Assembly (NCBI GenBank): GCA_020064725.1
Contig: JAGTWJ010000017.1
Span: forward strand, 744,001-808,000
Direction: 5' to 3'
From: Drechslerella dactyloides
Taxonomy: Eukaryota > Ascomycota > Orbiliomycetes > Orbiliales > Orbiliaceae
Length of the DNA: 64,000 bases
The notes under the pieces are model-generated. The model searched no databases. It saw nothing but the letters and a program-made list of their open reading frames with translations, and had not been told where the DNA came from. A program made the translations under genes and the position numbers. Positions 47,454-59,903 of the stretch are shown here, one piece after another. Within the stretch, counting starts at the first letter, position 1. Each line of letters begins with the position of its first letter.

Positions 47454-49253
47454 TTATTTCTGCTCTTGTTCCTTCTTCGTCATGTTTTCCTCCGCCTTCT
47501 TCACGACTTCCGGGTCCTGCTTTCCCTCCTCAGTCCCCTCGTGGCGTGTCGTGGCTGCATCGAGCTCCTTGTCGCTCTTCGTGGCTTCCGCGGCCTCTGC
47601 CTTCTCTCCTTCCCGTGTCGATTCGTCGATGTCCTGATCCAGTCGCTGACTGACCCTTCCGCTGCCGCTCTCGGCGCTCTGCTCGTTCTCCTCCTCGATG
47701 AGCTCCTGCTGCTCCTTCAGCACCTCCAGCCGCTGCGCGTTCGTCGCCTGGCCCTCCGCGCTTGTCAAATCCAGCTCGATCTCATGGTACAGCTCCTCGG
47801 GGATGGATGACAGCACGGCCGTCAGCGCGTCGTAATGGCTCTCGATCTCGTCAGCCTTGCCCTGTGCGTAGACGTACGCATTCGACAGAACGAGCAGCGT
47901 GCTAGGGATGCCGTGCTTGAGCCGCAAGTCCAGCCAGGTCTGCAGGTCCTCGCGCAGTTTGCTGGGGCTGACACCGTGGGTGCGCATGCCGCGGGAGGCG
48001 CATGCGGTCTGCAGCTCGGGCACGCTGAGCGTGGAGACACCTTCGAGGAAGATGGCCTTGTCGTCGCGTTTGATCTGCCGCATCCGGTGACGGATGGTGT
48101 AGCGGAGCATCATGTCCGTGCCGAAGGCGTTGAGGTTCATGTAGCGACACATGGCGACGAGTTGCGGCCGGCTAAGGTTGTCGAGGGTGAGGTCATCCTT
48201 GAAGGTCTTGCAGACGTTGATGACATCCTGGTGCGTAGGCTTCTCGCCGGAGCTGCGCACCTTGCGGAAAAACTCGACGAATTCGTCCTTGCTGCGAGTG
48301 GCGGAGGAAAGCGGCAGGCCGGACTCTTGGATTGTTGTGCGCAAAAAGTCGGAGACGTCCTTGCGGGTTGCGCGCAGCATTTGGTTTTTGCGCTCCTTGT
48401 CCTTGGCGCCTTCGTAGGTGGAAGGGAGCATGTTGGGGAATAGCTTGATGGCGACGGGGAGGAGAAGTTCGGCGAAGGGGACGATAACGAAGACGCTGAA
48501 TGGCACAAGCCGGACGATGTCTTGGACCGTCCGTTGGAGCTATGAAAAAGACGTTAGCGTATGATTGAGAGTATTATGGGCGGATATCAAGTACCTGTCT
48601 GTGCTCTCGCCGCGATAGCTCGTAGCCCGCGGCCATCTTGACGACCAGCTTTGTAGAGATCTTGATTTCGGTGCCCAGCAGTTTGGTGCCGTCCCAGTAA
48701 TGATTCGCCTCCTTCTTGACTTTTTGCCATATCGTCAGCTTTTCGGTCTCGGCCTTCTTGGCCTCCTTTTCGATCTCCTTCGCCCGGTCCTCATTCTTGC
48801 CGAGAGCGACGTCCGTGGCGGCCTTGTCCTTGTCGACGTTCATGGGCACCTGCGAGTTGGAGTGCGAGGACGGCGTGTCTGAGTCTTTCGCCGGCAGACG
48901 GTTTGTCGGCCGGTCAGCGGCTGCCTGGGCGGGTTTCGCGGGCGCTTTGTCGCGCGGAATAGGTTTCTGAGCTTCTTTGGCATTGAAGCCCGGTGGAGGG
49001 CCGGACGGGAGCGAGCCATGAGGAGAGGTATCGGTGGAGAGGAATATGGAATGTTGGCTCGGCGGGACGAAGACGGCAATGGCGGGGAGGTAGTGGGGGT
49101 TCCGGCGGAGGGTGCGGCGAATCAGGTTTGCTGGACGGCGGTTAGCGGGAATTCGCCAGGCGAGAGACGCGCGACGAGGGAATTCAACGTACCATTGCTG
49201 GTGAGGAGGGATCTCTGGGTGAGAGCCAGTCTCGCGGAGAGATGGGAGGACAT
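47454..49253 (-). CDS. MDM38: LETM1/Mdm38-family mitochondrial inner-membrane protein (560 aa)
   Basis: Exons are 49253-49193, 49130-48595 and 48539-47454. The true N-terminus is MSSHLSARLALTQRSLL, a basic, hydroxylated, amphipathic sequence typical of a mitochondrial presequence; the longer frame from 49353 reads through intron 1. A Pro/Ala-rich linker is followed by the conserved LETM1 region: WQKVKKEANHYWDGTKLLG, then LSRREHRQ joined to LQRTVQDIVRLVPFSVFVIV. The single membrane helix (about residues 210-230) runs on into ELLLPVAIKLFPNMLPS. The ribosome-binding-like domain follows (RPQLVAMCRYMNLNAFGTD, ELQTACASRGMRTHGVS). The C-terminus is an acidic/basic coiled-coil tail. Known family role: K+/H+ exchange and volume control in mitochondria and insertion of mitochondrially made proteins. 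Identity is very secure. Confidence 0.96.
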
Positions 49254-50571
49254 GGTGTTCGAAGTTTGCGGGCTTTGTGACGGCCGAGGCGGTATTCAAT
49301 GGACGACGGCGGGCCAAGACTCTATGCAATCTACCCGTTCGACGGAGATGCACCAGGACAAGCGCTGGCGGCGGATGGATGTCGAGATGGGCGAATTCGA
49401 GGCAACCGGCGGTGTTCGGGTGTGGTTGGAAGGAGTGACGTGATGCAAAATTGGGCGATTCGCGGTAGAACTTTCAGAGCTAGCGCGGCAGCTGAGCGAG
49501 CTGGCGTCCGGGGGCCGACGGGAGTTTACAGAACAGCGTCGATTGAGTATTCGGCGGTAGGCTACACGGGGGGCAGTGTTCTTAATACCGGTACTGTCGA
49601 AGCCAGACTGAGACGATGGAGATGGAGTGGTTGATATGTCGAAGGGGTGGAGCAGAAAGGGGAGAACGGGAGGCTGTTAAATGAGGCTGCTGTTGAGGCT
49701 CGGCGTTAAGAATCGATAGCCCCGACCGCCCCCGAGTGCTAATAGTACCCACCAAATGCCAAATGACAGATCCGAATCAAATGAAATAGGCTTCGTGCCT
49801 GGGGGACGTTGAGGCGTAAGGCTTGCTGGGTTCAGGCTTCCGGAATTCCTCGCGGCGAAAGCATGTCCAGCGCCAACCGGTCTGGGCTCGATTGCATTTC
49901 TGGCGTGCGAATTGCCGTCCGCTACGTTTAACAGTCCGCTGGCCTAACTGCGTCCGGAAAGGCGAGGTCCCCAGCAGTTCGAGATATGCAAGCGGAGGTG
50001 GCCAGCAGTCGGGGCTGCGTCTAGAAGCCTGGATGGAGGAGAGAGACCGGGTCCGCCGGGTCGAGCTGTCCCGCTTGGTCGAGCTGCTGGATCGGGCACA
50101 TTACTGTGCTGTCACGACATGATTCGATTGACTGACCGGATTGGAGTGCATGCATAGTCTACGTAGTATGTAAGAGTTATGCTGTCAATGATGCTGGTTA
50201 ATAATAGGTAGTAGTATCTATTGATATAAATCACACGATGCTATATTGCATTACCCCTCAGCCGATGCAACGTGCGCTGGAGAAGCTGCCACAGGTAGCA
50301 GCGGCATTCATTCAGATTATAATGACACCCGTGTCTGAAATATGCACAATGCATGCATGCATGACGACGGGACCCGTTCCTCCATCCTCCGATTGGCTAT
50401 CCGAAGCCCTAACGTACACTCCGGGGAAGCCCCTCCGTCTCATCCAGACATTGAGGTCTCCGTCTCCCGCCAGCCCGGCTAGCCGAGGGCCCGGCTCATG
50501 CGCTGGAGTTTGAAACCGATAGCGTAGAGATCTCGAGATATAGCATCTCCGGACTCCAGCACCGTTGCGTC
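49254..50571. other. Intergenic upstream of the LETM1-like gene
   Basis: GC-rich to about 50100, then AT-rich. The open frames (49299-49634 +, 49823-50122 +) are Arg/Gly/Ser-rich with no family likeness. I see promoter sequence but no gene. Confidence 0.55.
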
Positions 50572-50859
50572 TCACCCGGACAATCGCACCCGAATCGGCC
50601 CCGTCACCTCCTCGAGCGGCAGGCTGACGGCCCGCCCCTGTTGCAGCACCTCAACGACGCCCTCATCGCGGAGTCTGAACACCATCGCGCGAACCTCGTC
50701 CATATGCTGCCGCCACGTGCCGGGCGCGATCCCGCCGGCCTTCTCCAGGCTTCGGGGGACCTCGGAGGGGCAGATGGTGCTGCTGCTGTTCTTCGCCTGT
50801 CGGGAGCGGAGCAGATGCATCAGCTGGTCCGACAGCCTGTCCGACGTCGGTGCCGGCAT
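50572..50859 (-). CDS. DUF3253-family small protein (95 aa)
   Basis: Single-exon gene. The protein shows the family core: a helix with LMHLLRSR, the signature ICPSEVPRSLEK, then W-R-x-x-M-x-x-VR (TWRQHMDEVRAMVFRLR), a wing-like VVEVLQQGRAV, and the C-terminal TGPIRVRL. The layout suggests a small winged-helix fold. Function is unknown in all members. It is divergent from the adenylate kinase gene over a 680-bp shared spacer. Confidence 0.85.
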   Translation of the reverse strand: MPAPTSDRLSDQLMHLLRSRQAKNSSSTICPSEVPRSLEKAGGIAPGTWRQHMDEVRAMVFRLRDEGVVEVLQQGRAVSLPLEEVTGPIRVRLSG

Positions 50860-51539
50860 CTTCGCTGGTCGTCATTCGTGTTCATGTAGAGATGTAGACG
50901 TAGATGTACGTAGATAGACGCAGACGTAGGACGTAGACACGGGGGATGGAAGTTGGCGATGCCGGTTTGTGTTGCGGTGAAGTCCCGACCGCCCGCAAAA
51001 CGGCATCTCCTCCCCCGCCGCCAATACGCCATCGATGTGCCCAAGTGCAATATCACGATGTCTGCGTCCGAATGGAAAGAGCAGCTCGAGTCAAATGCAA
51101 TCCGGTCCCTGTCGATATCTTCCCTTCCGGGCGACAGCAGCCCTTCGTGCAGGGACCAGCCTGAGCCCATGTCGCTATCATATGCACGCCAACCGCAGCT
51201 TAGCGGGCCGCAAACGACTAGCCCGATGCCCTCTCGTGATACCGAATTTACTTTACACCCCACCACCACCGTGCAACCTCACCTCGCCGGCATCCACACT
51301 CAGAGACACCATGGCGAAGACGCACCGGGTCCGTCGGCGATAGCAGTCTCTTCATCATACCCATTGCCACTCGTATCGTACGCTCTCGAAATCTCTCACC
51401 GATATCCCAAATTGACAGGTCCGATTTCGGAGTTCCACGGGCGTCGGTTATCTTCGTTCATTCGCCATTCGTTCGCTCCCTTCCGCTCTTGTCCAAAAGT
51501 TGCAATCCCAACAGGTCCGCATCTCGGTAGCACCGCACG
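50860..51539. other. Divergent promoter between DUF3253 and adenylate kinase genes
   Basis: A 680-bp spacer. Two overlapping open frames on the + strand (50953-51543 and 51035-51343) have no family likeness and overlap the kinase start, so they are not taken as genes. Confidence 0.6.
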
Positions 51540-52433
51540 ATGACCAGCCTCGCCCGTGCCGCCCGGATCATCATGGTCGGCTGCCCCGGCGCCGGCAAGG
51601 GCACGCAGGCCGCCCGTCTGCTCACCGCCTTTCCGGCCCTACGAGCCATCAGCAGCGGCGACATACTGCGCGACAACGTCGCCCGCGGCACCGACATCGG
51701 TACATCCCCATCCCTTCCCTCTACCATCCATCCATTCATATACCCATCGTCTCGATACCGATGCTGATGATACGATGGTATTTGCAGGCAAGCAGGCAAA
51801 CTCGTACATGGTGGCCGGCTCCCTCGTCCCCGACTCCGTCATGGTCAAGCTGATTCTATCCTCCCTCCCGCCCGCCACAACCTCCTACATCCTCGACGGC
51901 TTCCCCCGCACCCGCGCCCAGGCAGAGGCCTTGTCAACCTCCGTCCCCGTAAACTTTGTCGTAAACCTCGACGTCCCGCACTCCGTCATCCTCGACCGCA
52001 TCGCCAACCGCTGGGTGCATCCGGGCAGCGGACGGGTGTATAATCTCACCTACTCGCCGCCACGGGTCGCCGGCAAGGACGATGTAACCGGCGAGCCGCT
52101 CGTTCGGCGCCGGGACGACGATCCGGTGGGTGCAAGCCATAAATATGCATACGTGCATATATCGTTTTTTGTGAACATCGCTAATGAGGCTGACGGTTGC
52201 AGGAAACGTTCAAGACTCGCCTTGCAAAGTACGAGGAGGTCACCGGCCCTCTCATTGAGTTCTACCGCGAAAAGGGCATCCTCTGGACCGTCAAAGGCGA
52301 GACCAGCAATGAGATAACTCCCAAACTCCTCGACGAGGTCGTCACCCGCTTTGGCTCAGCGCCACAGCCGCGCGTGCAGCCGCAGCCGCAGCTGCAGACA
52401 CAAGCAACTGCAAGTGCTTCCGTAGCGCTCTGA
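51540..52433 (+). CDS. ADK2: Mitochondrial adenylate kinase / GTP:AMP phosphotransferase (242 aa)
   Basis: Exons are 51540-51699, 51788-52125 and 52203-52433. The P-loop GCPGAGKGTQ lies at residues 14-23. The NMP-binding segment is SSGDILRDNVARGTDIG joined to KQANSYMVAGSLVPD. Then come LDGFPRTRAQAEAL and the arginine-bearing RIANRWVHPGSGRVYN. The lid segment (NLTYSPPRVAGKDD) lacks the four-Cys zinc site, as in fungal Adk2 and animal AK3. The conserved RRRDDDP joins ETFKTRLAKYEE. The enzyme transfers phosphate from GTP/ITP (or ATP) to AMP in the mitochondrial matrix. The C-terminus carries a Pro/Gln-rich tail of about 25 residues that is not part of the fold. The N-terminus is short but basic and hydrophobic, as in other Adk2 proteins that are imported without cleavage. 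Confidence 0.95.
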
Positions 52434-55400
52434 TGTCAACCCGGAAGTTATATACTGGAAACGAGATATCGTGGTGAGTATGGTAGATTGTCAGAGTCCC
52501 TATATTCTCGTGCACCGTTCGCTTACAAAGTTTCCCAACTATCTGTAAGTTTTTCGATTGAATTGAGTCATTGTCGTTGAGTTTGGTATCGTTAGCTTCC
52601 CAGTTAGATAAGTTGATCGCTGTAGATTTTTTTATTTCAGTGCCTTGTTGCCATCTTGTGGCATACTCGAGTTTGTTCTTGTATATATGCGTGTAGACGG
52701 TGAGAGACCTGCTGTGTATAAATATTCCGCTGTTCTGTCGTTACATTCGGTTCTGATCTTCTTGACATGTACTGTACATTTGCATCTTGATTTTGTATCT
52801 TCATTTGTCTTCACGTTATATCAATTCGCAGTAGGTGCTGCCGTATTGTAAGCTGCCTACTTGATATGGTTTGAGCACGTACACGCCGTCGCAAGATAGC
52901 AGGTAAGAATCTTATAATCGTGAGGGCAACAGTTTAGATTCACCACATGCCAACGTTGAAATGACCGTACTCACGCTCGCGCTGGTGCACTCCGTTAGGT
53001 GAAAGCTCTACATACGTAGCTATTCAGGGAATCGACACCAGTGATTGTAATCCTATAAATTTCCGGCTCTGCCTACTTCCTAGTTCCTATTACATGCGTC
53101 TTGTGATCACAGTATATAGTGCATTATTCGGGATATCGGCCATGATGCTGACCCGGTGGAATATGCGAAAGAGACCAGCTACGGGCGATATCCCAATGTA
53201 CAGAAGTATTTTCACACGTCTCGGAAGCGAATAGTTGCAAGAGACGGTGTTCGAGCGAGTGATGTATGTTATCATCTTGGAACGGTTCGATTCTATTCTC
53301 GCCATAGTGATAAATGCACGGCCACGTAGATATACTCATCACTCCTCGCGCCGGTTGCCCATCGGCTCGTGGATCCGAAGTCAGGACCATACAGCCTCGT
53401 ATTAAATCTCCGGTTCTATGCTCAGGACCAGGCGATATAGGCTAGTATCATCGTGCGTGCCTGGCTCGCGAGACCAGCTATAGCTAGTATAGAGTACTCT
53501 GGCGTGCCTATGCAAGCTCGGCCGATATGGATACATCGTGCATGTATCAGAAATATATACCCGGACGCTGGGAAGGTACATACTCGTACCTGGGTTTTCT
53601 GGAAAGCAAGTGTGCTAATGTATGCATGCATGCATGCATGGTGCACTGGCGCGTGTATCAGAATATGTGCAGTTGGCTCGATCATGGGGTCACTTGCAGA
53701 TACGCACGTACATTAGGCTCTACGCAAGCTAGAGGAGGGCGTCTGCTTTCGTATACATATCTACCCCGTACATGTTTGCAGTATACAACATTTGGCCCGT
53801 CCCGTTTACACGAGTAACTCGATGCTTGCTTGAGGGGTATGTATCCGACGATAGATCTGCATCATGAAAAGCGTTTGGCAATGCATGTCGTATATCTACA
53901 GTACAACGTGCATGCGTCCACAATAATGTCCGAGGCCTCGATAGAAATGATATCAATGCTCAGGTTCATTGCGTACTGGTGAAAATATATGTATCGATAT
54001 TATCCACAAATGTAACTTCGTAAATATGATACATGACTATATATTTGAACTGCGTTCTGACTCCCGAGTCCAATATTATACCGTCTTCAAGATATTATCC
54101 GATAGTACATATGCCTTTTGTCATAATTTACACCTAGTATCGGCGGATTGTCGAGATTATTCTGTGCACTTCCGTTTAGAGAAAACTGCAAGAAGTTCAT
54201 GTGCGCACGCCTTTTTTTTTGGATGACAATGTAATCATCTTGCGAAATTCTAAAGAAAATATACCGTAAAGTATTGTAGGTGGGTAATATTAATGGTGAA
54301 TCCTATGAAAGGTCCGTTCAATCCTAGTCGCAGGGCACCTGATCTTGGTATTGATTTTGCGAGTGTATCCAGTAGGTTTACTTCGAATTAAGCGTACGTG
54401 AATTTCTTGCCAATGCTTGTATATTATGTTAATATGTTGTATATAGTGCCTGGTAGCGCTTTAACCTACAGCTGGACTTCACGAGATCCCGGTTAATACC
54501 TTGTACTTGTATTTCCAATTCTGCGATAGTTGTGGGCCGTTTTAGCCTCCGCATGCCGGTAAGGTTGCTTGGCTGCATGTGCGGAAGATACCGAGCAGAA
54601 GAGGCTCCGCTCAGACCCTTGATAATTGGTCTGTGAGCATACACACCAGACGATTTAGGGCTTATCGTCATTTGAATTCGAGACATGCCGACGAATCGAC
54701 TTCAACTTTGGATCATAGCCGACCAGTCTCGATGTTAACGATTTGGATAATACAAAAGTGAAGGCTGCAACTTCAGGAGATGATTAAGATCGTGAGCAGA
54801 TGACGAATTCGCAGACCTCGGACCGGCTTTCCAGCTGGGGTATCTCCCACGTCGGTCTGCCCGCCTTGGCAAAGCAATCCAGAGGTACTGGAAATCAGTG
54901 GCTTGATTACCCGTCCGTTGTTCCTGGAAAATTTTATACCGGCCGATAGGTTAAGTGCTTATCGATCAGTGACCTCGTCTCGCGGACCACAAGCGAGTTA
55001 CTTGAACTAGCCTAAGTGTCAGGGCTATCTAATGGAAGGCCTGACGACCTCTAGACCCACTGGCATACGCGTACAGCCAGGGAGTATCTTGAACTCATCT
55101 TGCGGACTTAGTCTTCCCGGGCTAGGGTATAGTATCATATCTCAGAGATAAAGCTTGGGCACGCCATCGATGCATCGAGCCTTGGCGTGTCACAATCTAT
55201 GCAGTATATACTAAGTATATAGTATATCAAATACGATCATTTACATCAGGCGACATTATGTATACCGTTACACCGGCTGATAATTGTCCCAAATGGAATA
55301 TATCAATAATGAACATAGAACGACCCTGACAAACTCTATTCCGTTACAGCTCCTAGGAGTTAGCTAGTCTCGAGTAATATTACCCAAATCGTACAGATCT

Positions 55401-58400
55401 AGCCCAGGTATATAGAGCCAGCCCTGCGGTTCGTCTGAACGCTATCGGGCTCGCCTGTGGATAGCACACGTAACCCCCACTAATGTGAAACATGCTCGTA
55501 GGTATTGTATCTCCTGGCTTGATGGTTGGCCTTTTCTGGCGACATGAGGTGTATATATTGATCCGGCTAACGAAAGTTCGGTCGGTCAGATGGCATGCGT
55601 ACCGGGCTTATGTGTTTTCTAGACGGCCCCATGGAAGGAAGGGGTGGTCTCCTAAACTAAACGCTTCCCTGCAATGGTTTGGGTAATTACTGAATCTTCC
55701 GTCAACGTTGCAGAAAGTTGCGTTGCACCAGTACTTCTTCAGATAAGATGTCCGATGCCTGGGCTGTATTCCAACTTTTGTGTCACTTTATCTTTCCGGG
55801 TCAAAGTGTCCGACGCGAATTGTTGTTAAGTGATGAATATTATGGTAAGACGAAAGGAGACCAACATCAACCTTCATCAGCACTGCCATCATTCTTTGCC
55901 TTTGAGGAAAATTGAATTGCCCTTATAATCAAATTTGTGGCTGATTCTAAGCTATCCGTCCCAACTTGGGGAACGTCGGCCTGGCCTGATACAAATTCCT
56001 GGGCTTCGAGAATTCTGAAACGCCAAGCGGCCGTTCTATTTTTCCGGCTGCCGGGATGCGAAGAGACAAAATATGCACAATTCGGACCTTGCAACCAAAC
56101 TATGTACATGTACATGTACATATCACGGCCCATATGCCCCTCGGTGGTCCTGTAACTGGCATCAGCTGAGAACTGAATGCGACTGGGCATTCGGTCCCTG
56201 CGCCGTGGAATGGATACAGCAGCCGGTCTCCGAGCGCGATTTGGTTTTCGTAGCTTACGCGCTTCTCAGTATTATTTTCCAGCTAGGGCCTGTACGTATC
56301 TTTCGATCGGCCTCACGAAAACTCAAAGTTGACGTCGATTGATAGGTAGGTAGCATGCCATCGCGCTCGAGCGTCGGCTTGATCTATGGAACAGTGCCAT
56401 CAGAACTCCGGCTTACTAGAAGTGCAACCACGGGCCACGATGTTGTGACGGACTTTAGTCCTCAGGGACGCAAGACAGACTTGGCTTAAGGGACAAGCAT
56501 TACGGCCAAGGCGGAGATTTCCGGGGATTATACAGACTTGGCGACCGCGGCTCGACTAGTTGAGAAGGTGACACGATGCGAGAGGATGTGGACGTACATA
56601 AATTGAAACCAATTCAAACACAGTACACTGGATTTTAGGACTTAGTCTCGGGCATATAACTGACATTTAACAGCGAGCCTCGGTGTCTGCGCCCGAGACT
56701 TGGACGGCCCTCGCCATTGCTTCGCCCGACGTGTTGCTGTGTGCGTTGCTTAGCTTTTATAATTTTAGAGCTAATGGTCTGAAGTATATAGGCTAGCTAC
56801 ATGCACGCAGCAATATTTGGAGAACTCTCAATTTGGATTGCATGAACTTACCGAAGGAGCGTCGATTGCCCCCTGAAGCCATTAATTTATGGATCTACTT
56901 CTGGCCCACGAGACAAGGTATAGTTGCGCAGCACGACGGCATATGAATGGGCACTATATCATCACCTCGCCAAGCATTGCACAGGCCTCCTTGCCGAGAT
57001 CTTCGATCGCTCGCGCTCGGGCCGCGTGGCGCCTCAACAATACAATAATGCAATTTAGACATTGTGATATGTGTGATCTTTTACAATTGTACAAGCAGTC
57101 CTCCTGAAGATTCCCTGAACGAGAGCCTGTCTAAAAGTCGTCTGAATGCCTATTACTACTTAGTTGTAAGAGCGACAAGAAAGTGTGTATAAAATTAAAT
57201 GCGTTGATGCGGAACTTGCATGCATATTAAAGTGGAGCATGGAACGGCTGCTTCAGCGATCAGCTGCATAAGTAAGTATGCATCGCTCCGTTGATTTGAC
57301 CTCGCCTGCAACCCTCCTTGCTGCAGCCGCCCAGCCAGCCAGCCAGCCAGCCAGCCCACCAACCAGCAGCTCCGAACCCGTACCAGGTTTATCTTAGAAG
57401 CGATTCAACAGCCCAGGGGCAACGGGCTACGATGCCGAGTATGATTACAACCCCGCTGGGGTCCGAGCGAAGGTGCAGCCATTTTCCTCGTGTCGGTGGC
57501 GTTGTATTACTCAAATAAGAAATAAGCAACTGATGGAGACCAACCTCTCAGAGTAACCTTGGACTCCCACATGGAGAGGGTATATATATTCCCTGGATGC
57601 CTGCTCCTCTTCAGTGGGTTTCAATCGTTCCGACTCCCGCGTCGCCCTAGGACTGACGTACCCGATAGCTGCTGTAACCGGTTGATCCGACTTTCCGTCT
57701 GCACCCCCACCACTCGCGAACTGTCTCGTCCCGACTGTTGAGATTCACCATCGTGGATCGCCAGGCTCTGATCAAGCTGCAAACCCTTTTCCTCCAAAAA
57801 ACCTGATGCACCGGTGGCCAAATTAACGGACTACGACTCATGCGGATGTGGTAATTGCTTGTCATCTTTCGCCTGCATTCGATTGAGATCCGGCGTGCAT
57901 GCAGCGTCTCTGCAGCCACATCAGCCGCTTTAGGCTTAATTTTACACTGGAGCATTATTCGCAAAGTGCGGTAAGTTAAAAGTATCTACAACAATGGGCA
58001 GCTTGTTGCGGCGTTTCCGTAACTCGGCCCTCTCGCCGGACGGGAAAACGGCATCGGGGAGTTATATATGAGGACGAGACTGAACGGGAGGCGTTTGGCC
58101 GCCGCAGTCTCTTGCTTTCTTCCAAATTAAAAGGGTACCCGTTGGAAATAGCGAATATCGATCACCCCGCCCAAACATTTGGTGCCATCCTTCACAAGCA
58201 CACACGTAACTACTCGAGACTAACAAACACGGCTAGTGCGGAATGCCCGTTGGAGTTAGGCTCTTAGTGAATGCCCTTGCGTAGCTGATGTCCTCATACT
58301 TTATCGAGGACAGTCCCTCCCCTAAGTGCTAGAGGAACCTTTCCAACTTCTATCGTTTAGCACTTTGGTATGTACGAACGACCACGCAACTGAATCCATT

Positions 58401-58715
58401 TTACAACAAGCAATTGCTGACGTTATACTTATAGCCTGAATCGCAATTACCAGCTGAACCGGCAGCCATTGGAACTGCTCTCTAGATCTCTGACCTATGC
58501 AATATATATCGTGATCCGATCATAGACACTAGGAAGACTGGTTCAAGCCTTACGAATTACGCCTAGACCCGCTTACCCACTGCTACTTCACGAACTCAAA
58601 TCTGCTCGGTGTCACGACCGTTGGTTGTACGATATACAGCTTCGCTTCTTCGGATTATACCCACTCACGTCGACATTTGATTGGTGGGCTACTGCCGCCG
58701 AGGGAGTTCCTGAAG
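52434..58715. other. 6.3-kb gene-poor region
   Basis: No supported coding region, tRNA or recognisable transposon. Open frames are under 110 codons and patternless. Only simple repeats stand out: (ATGC)n at 53622-53640, (ACATGT)n near 56103-56125, and (CCAG)n at 57331-57356. A small palindrome with TCGATGCATCGA at its centre lies near 55165. The sequence is moderately AT-rich and could be decayed repetitive DNA, but no terminal repeats were found. Confidence 0.5.
57331..57356. repeat. (CCAG)6 microsatellite
   Basis: Six and a half CCAG units in the gene-poor region; no coding context. Confidence 0.85.
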
Positions 58716-59903
58716 ATGTTCCCGGACATTCGAAAAGATGTGTCCCGCGACATGGGCAGCCCTACCTTCCGCCCATATGACGACTACGATGACAAAGACT
58801 TGTCTCTCAAGCGCCTGTCGATGCCCATCCTATCCCACTTTTGCTTTCTCCGCATTCCGCGACGGCAAACCGCTATCGCGGTCATCAACACCTGCCTCCT
58901 ACTCTTTTTTCTCTACCAGCTCCCTGGCGTCCCGGGGCCCTCCTTGTTTCACTCCTCTTCAGGGAAAGCCACTACAAGCCGTGCCATCTTTACCACTGAT
59001 CCCACCGAACTCACCATGCTCGCGTCTGAACGACAAGCTCGCCTGATTGCCAAAGCCCGCAACATATCTACCTCCTCCCCGTTTCCTCAAAAAATCTGGC
59101 AAACCTGGAAAAGCATCTCCCTTCCCGACGATGACAATTAAAAGTTCACCACATCCTGGCAGAAGAGAAACCCCTCGCACGAATACGAACTCCTCACCGA
59201 CGCCACAGCCGAACGCTACGTGATTGAAAATTTCAATGAAACGGACCCTGACATCGTCGAACTCTACCGCACCTTTCCCAAGCGCATCCTTGTCGCTGAC
59301 CTACTCCGCTACATGGTCGTCTACCGCTCCGGCGGGCTCTACACAGATCTGGATACCGAGTGCAAAATGCCCATTGACCGGTGGCTTGAAGAGTCGCTTA
59401 CCCACCTACCGGGAGTGCAGTCAAGCGATATCAACATCGTCATCGGGATGGAACTAGACGTGCTCAATCGCACAAAGTGGTCGGACGACTGGGTCCGCGA
59501 CTGTGGTTTCGCACAGCGGATCCAGTTTCTGCAATGGACAATCTGGGCCCGTCCGGGCCACGAGATCCTGCGGCGGATGATCACCAGCGTGAAGGAGTCG
59601 GTTCTCGCGGACATTGAAATCACAAGCACGAAAAGCATCGGTGCGTTGCGGTACACGTCCAACGACATATTGAATCGGACAGGACCCTGGCGGTGGACGC
59701 GGGTGATACAGCGCTATGTGGATGAAATTGAGGCGCGCACCGTCCCTATTGAAGAGTTTGGCGATATTCGAGGGGCCAGGCGGTTTGGGGATGTGCTGTT
59801 TTTGTCCGGAAGCCGGTGGAGTCCCGGAATTGGGCACAGCGGGTCGGATAAGACGGATTCGTTCCTAGCGCACCACTTCAAGGGCTCGTGGAAGGGCAAT
59901 TAG
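58716..59903 (+). pseudogene. GT32 (Och1-like) glycosyltransferase interrupted by one in-frame stop
   Basis: The reading frame runs from ATG 58716 to the stop ending at 59903 but contains a TAA at 59139-59141. The part before it has an N-terminal cytosolic tail, a membrane anchor (TAIAVINTCLLLFFLYQL, type II topology) and FPQKIWQTWKS, the first conserved block of the family. The part after it continues in the same frame with SWQKRNPSHEYELLTD, then LLRYMVVYRSGGLYTDLDTE, which holds the metal-binding DxD at 59346-59354. It continues with GLYTDLD-linked donor-site residues and C-terminal blocks (ALRYTSNDILNRTGPW). No intron can remove the TAA without removing the QTW block. Known family role: Golgi transfer of mannose or other sugars to glycans. 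Either a recent null allele or a sequence error; a shortened protein from a downstream start would lose the membrane anchor. Confidence 0.78.

Noticed and set aside
50953..51543. 196-codon ORF in the divergent promoter
   Set aside because: It overlaps the adenylate kinase start, is low in structure and has no family likeness.
55150..55195. Palindromic stretch centred on TCGATGCATCGA
   Set aside because: The arms are short and there is no flanking target duplication or transposase, so a MITE call is not supported.
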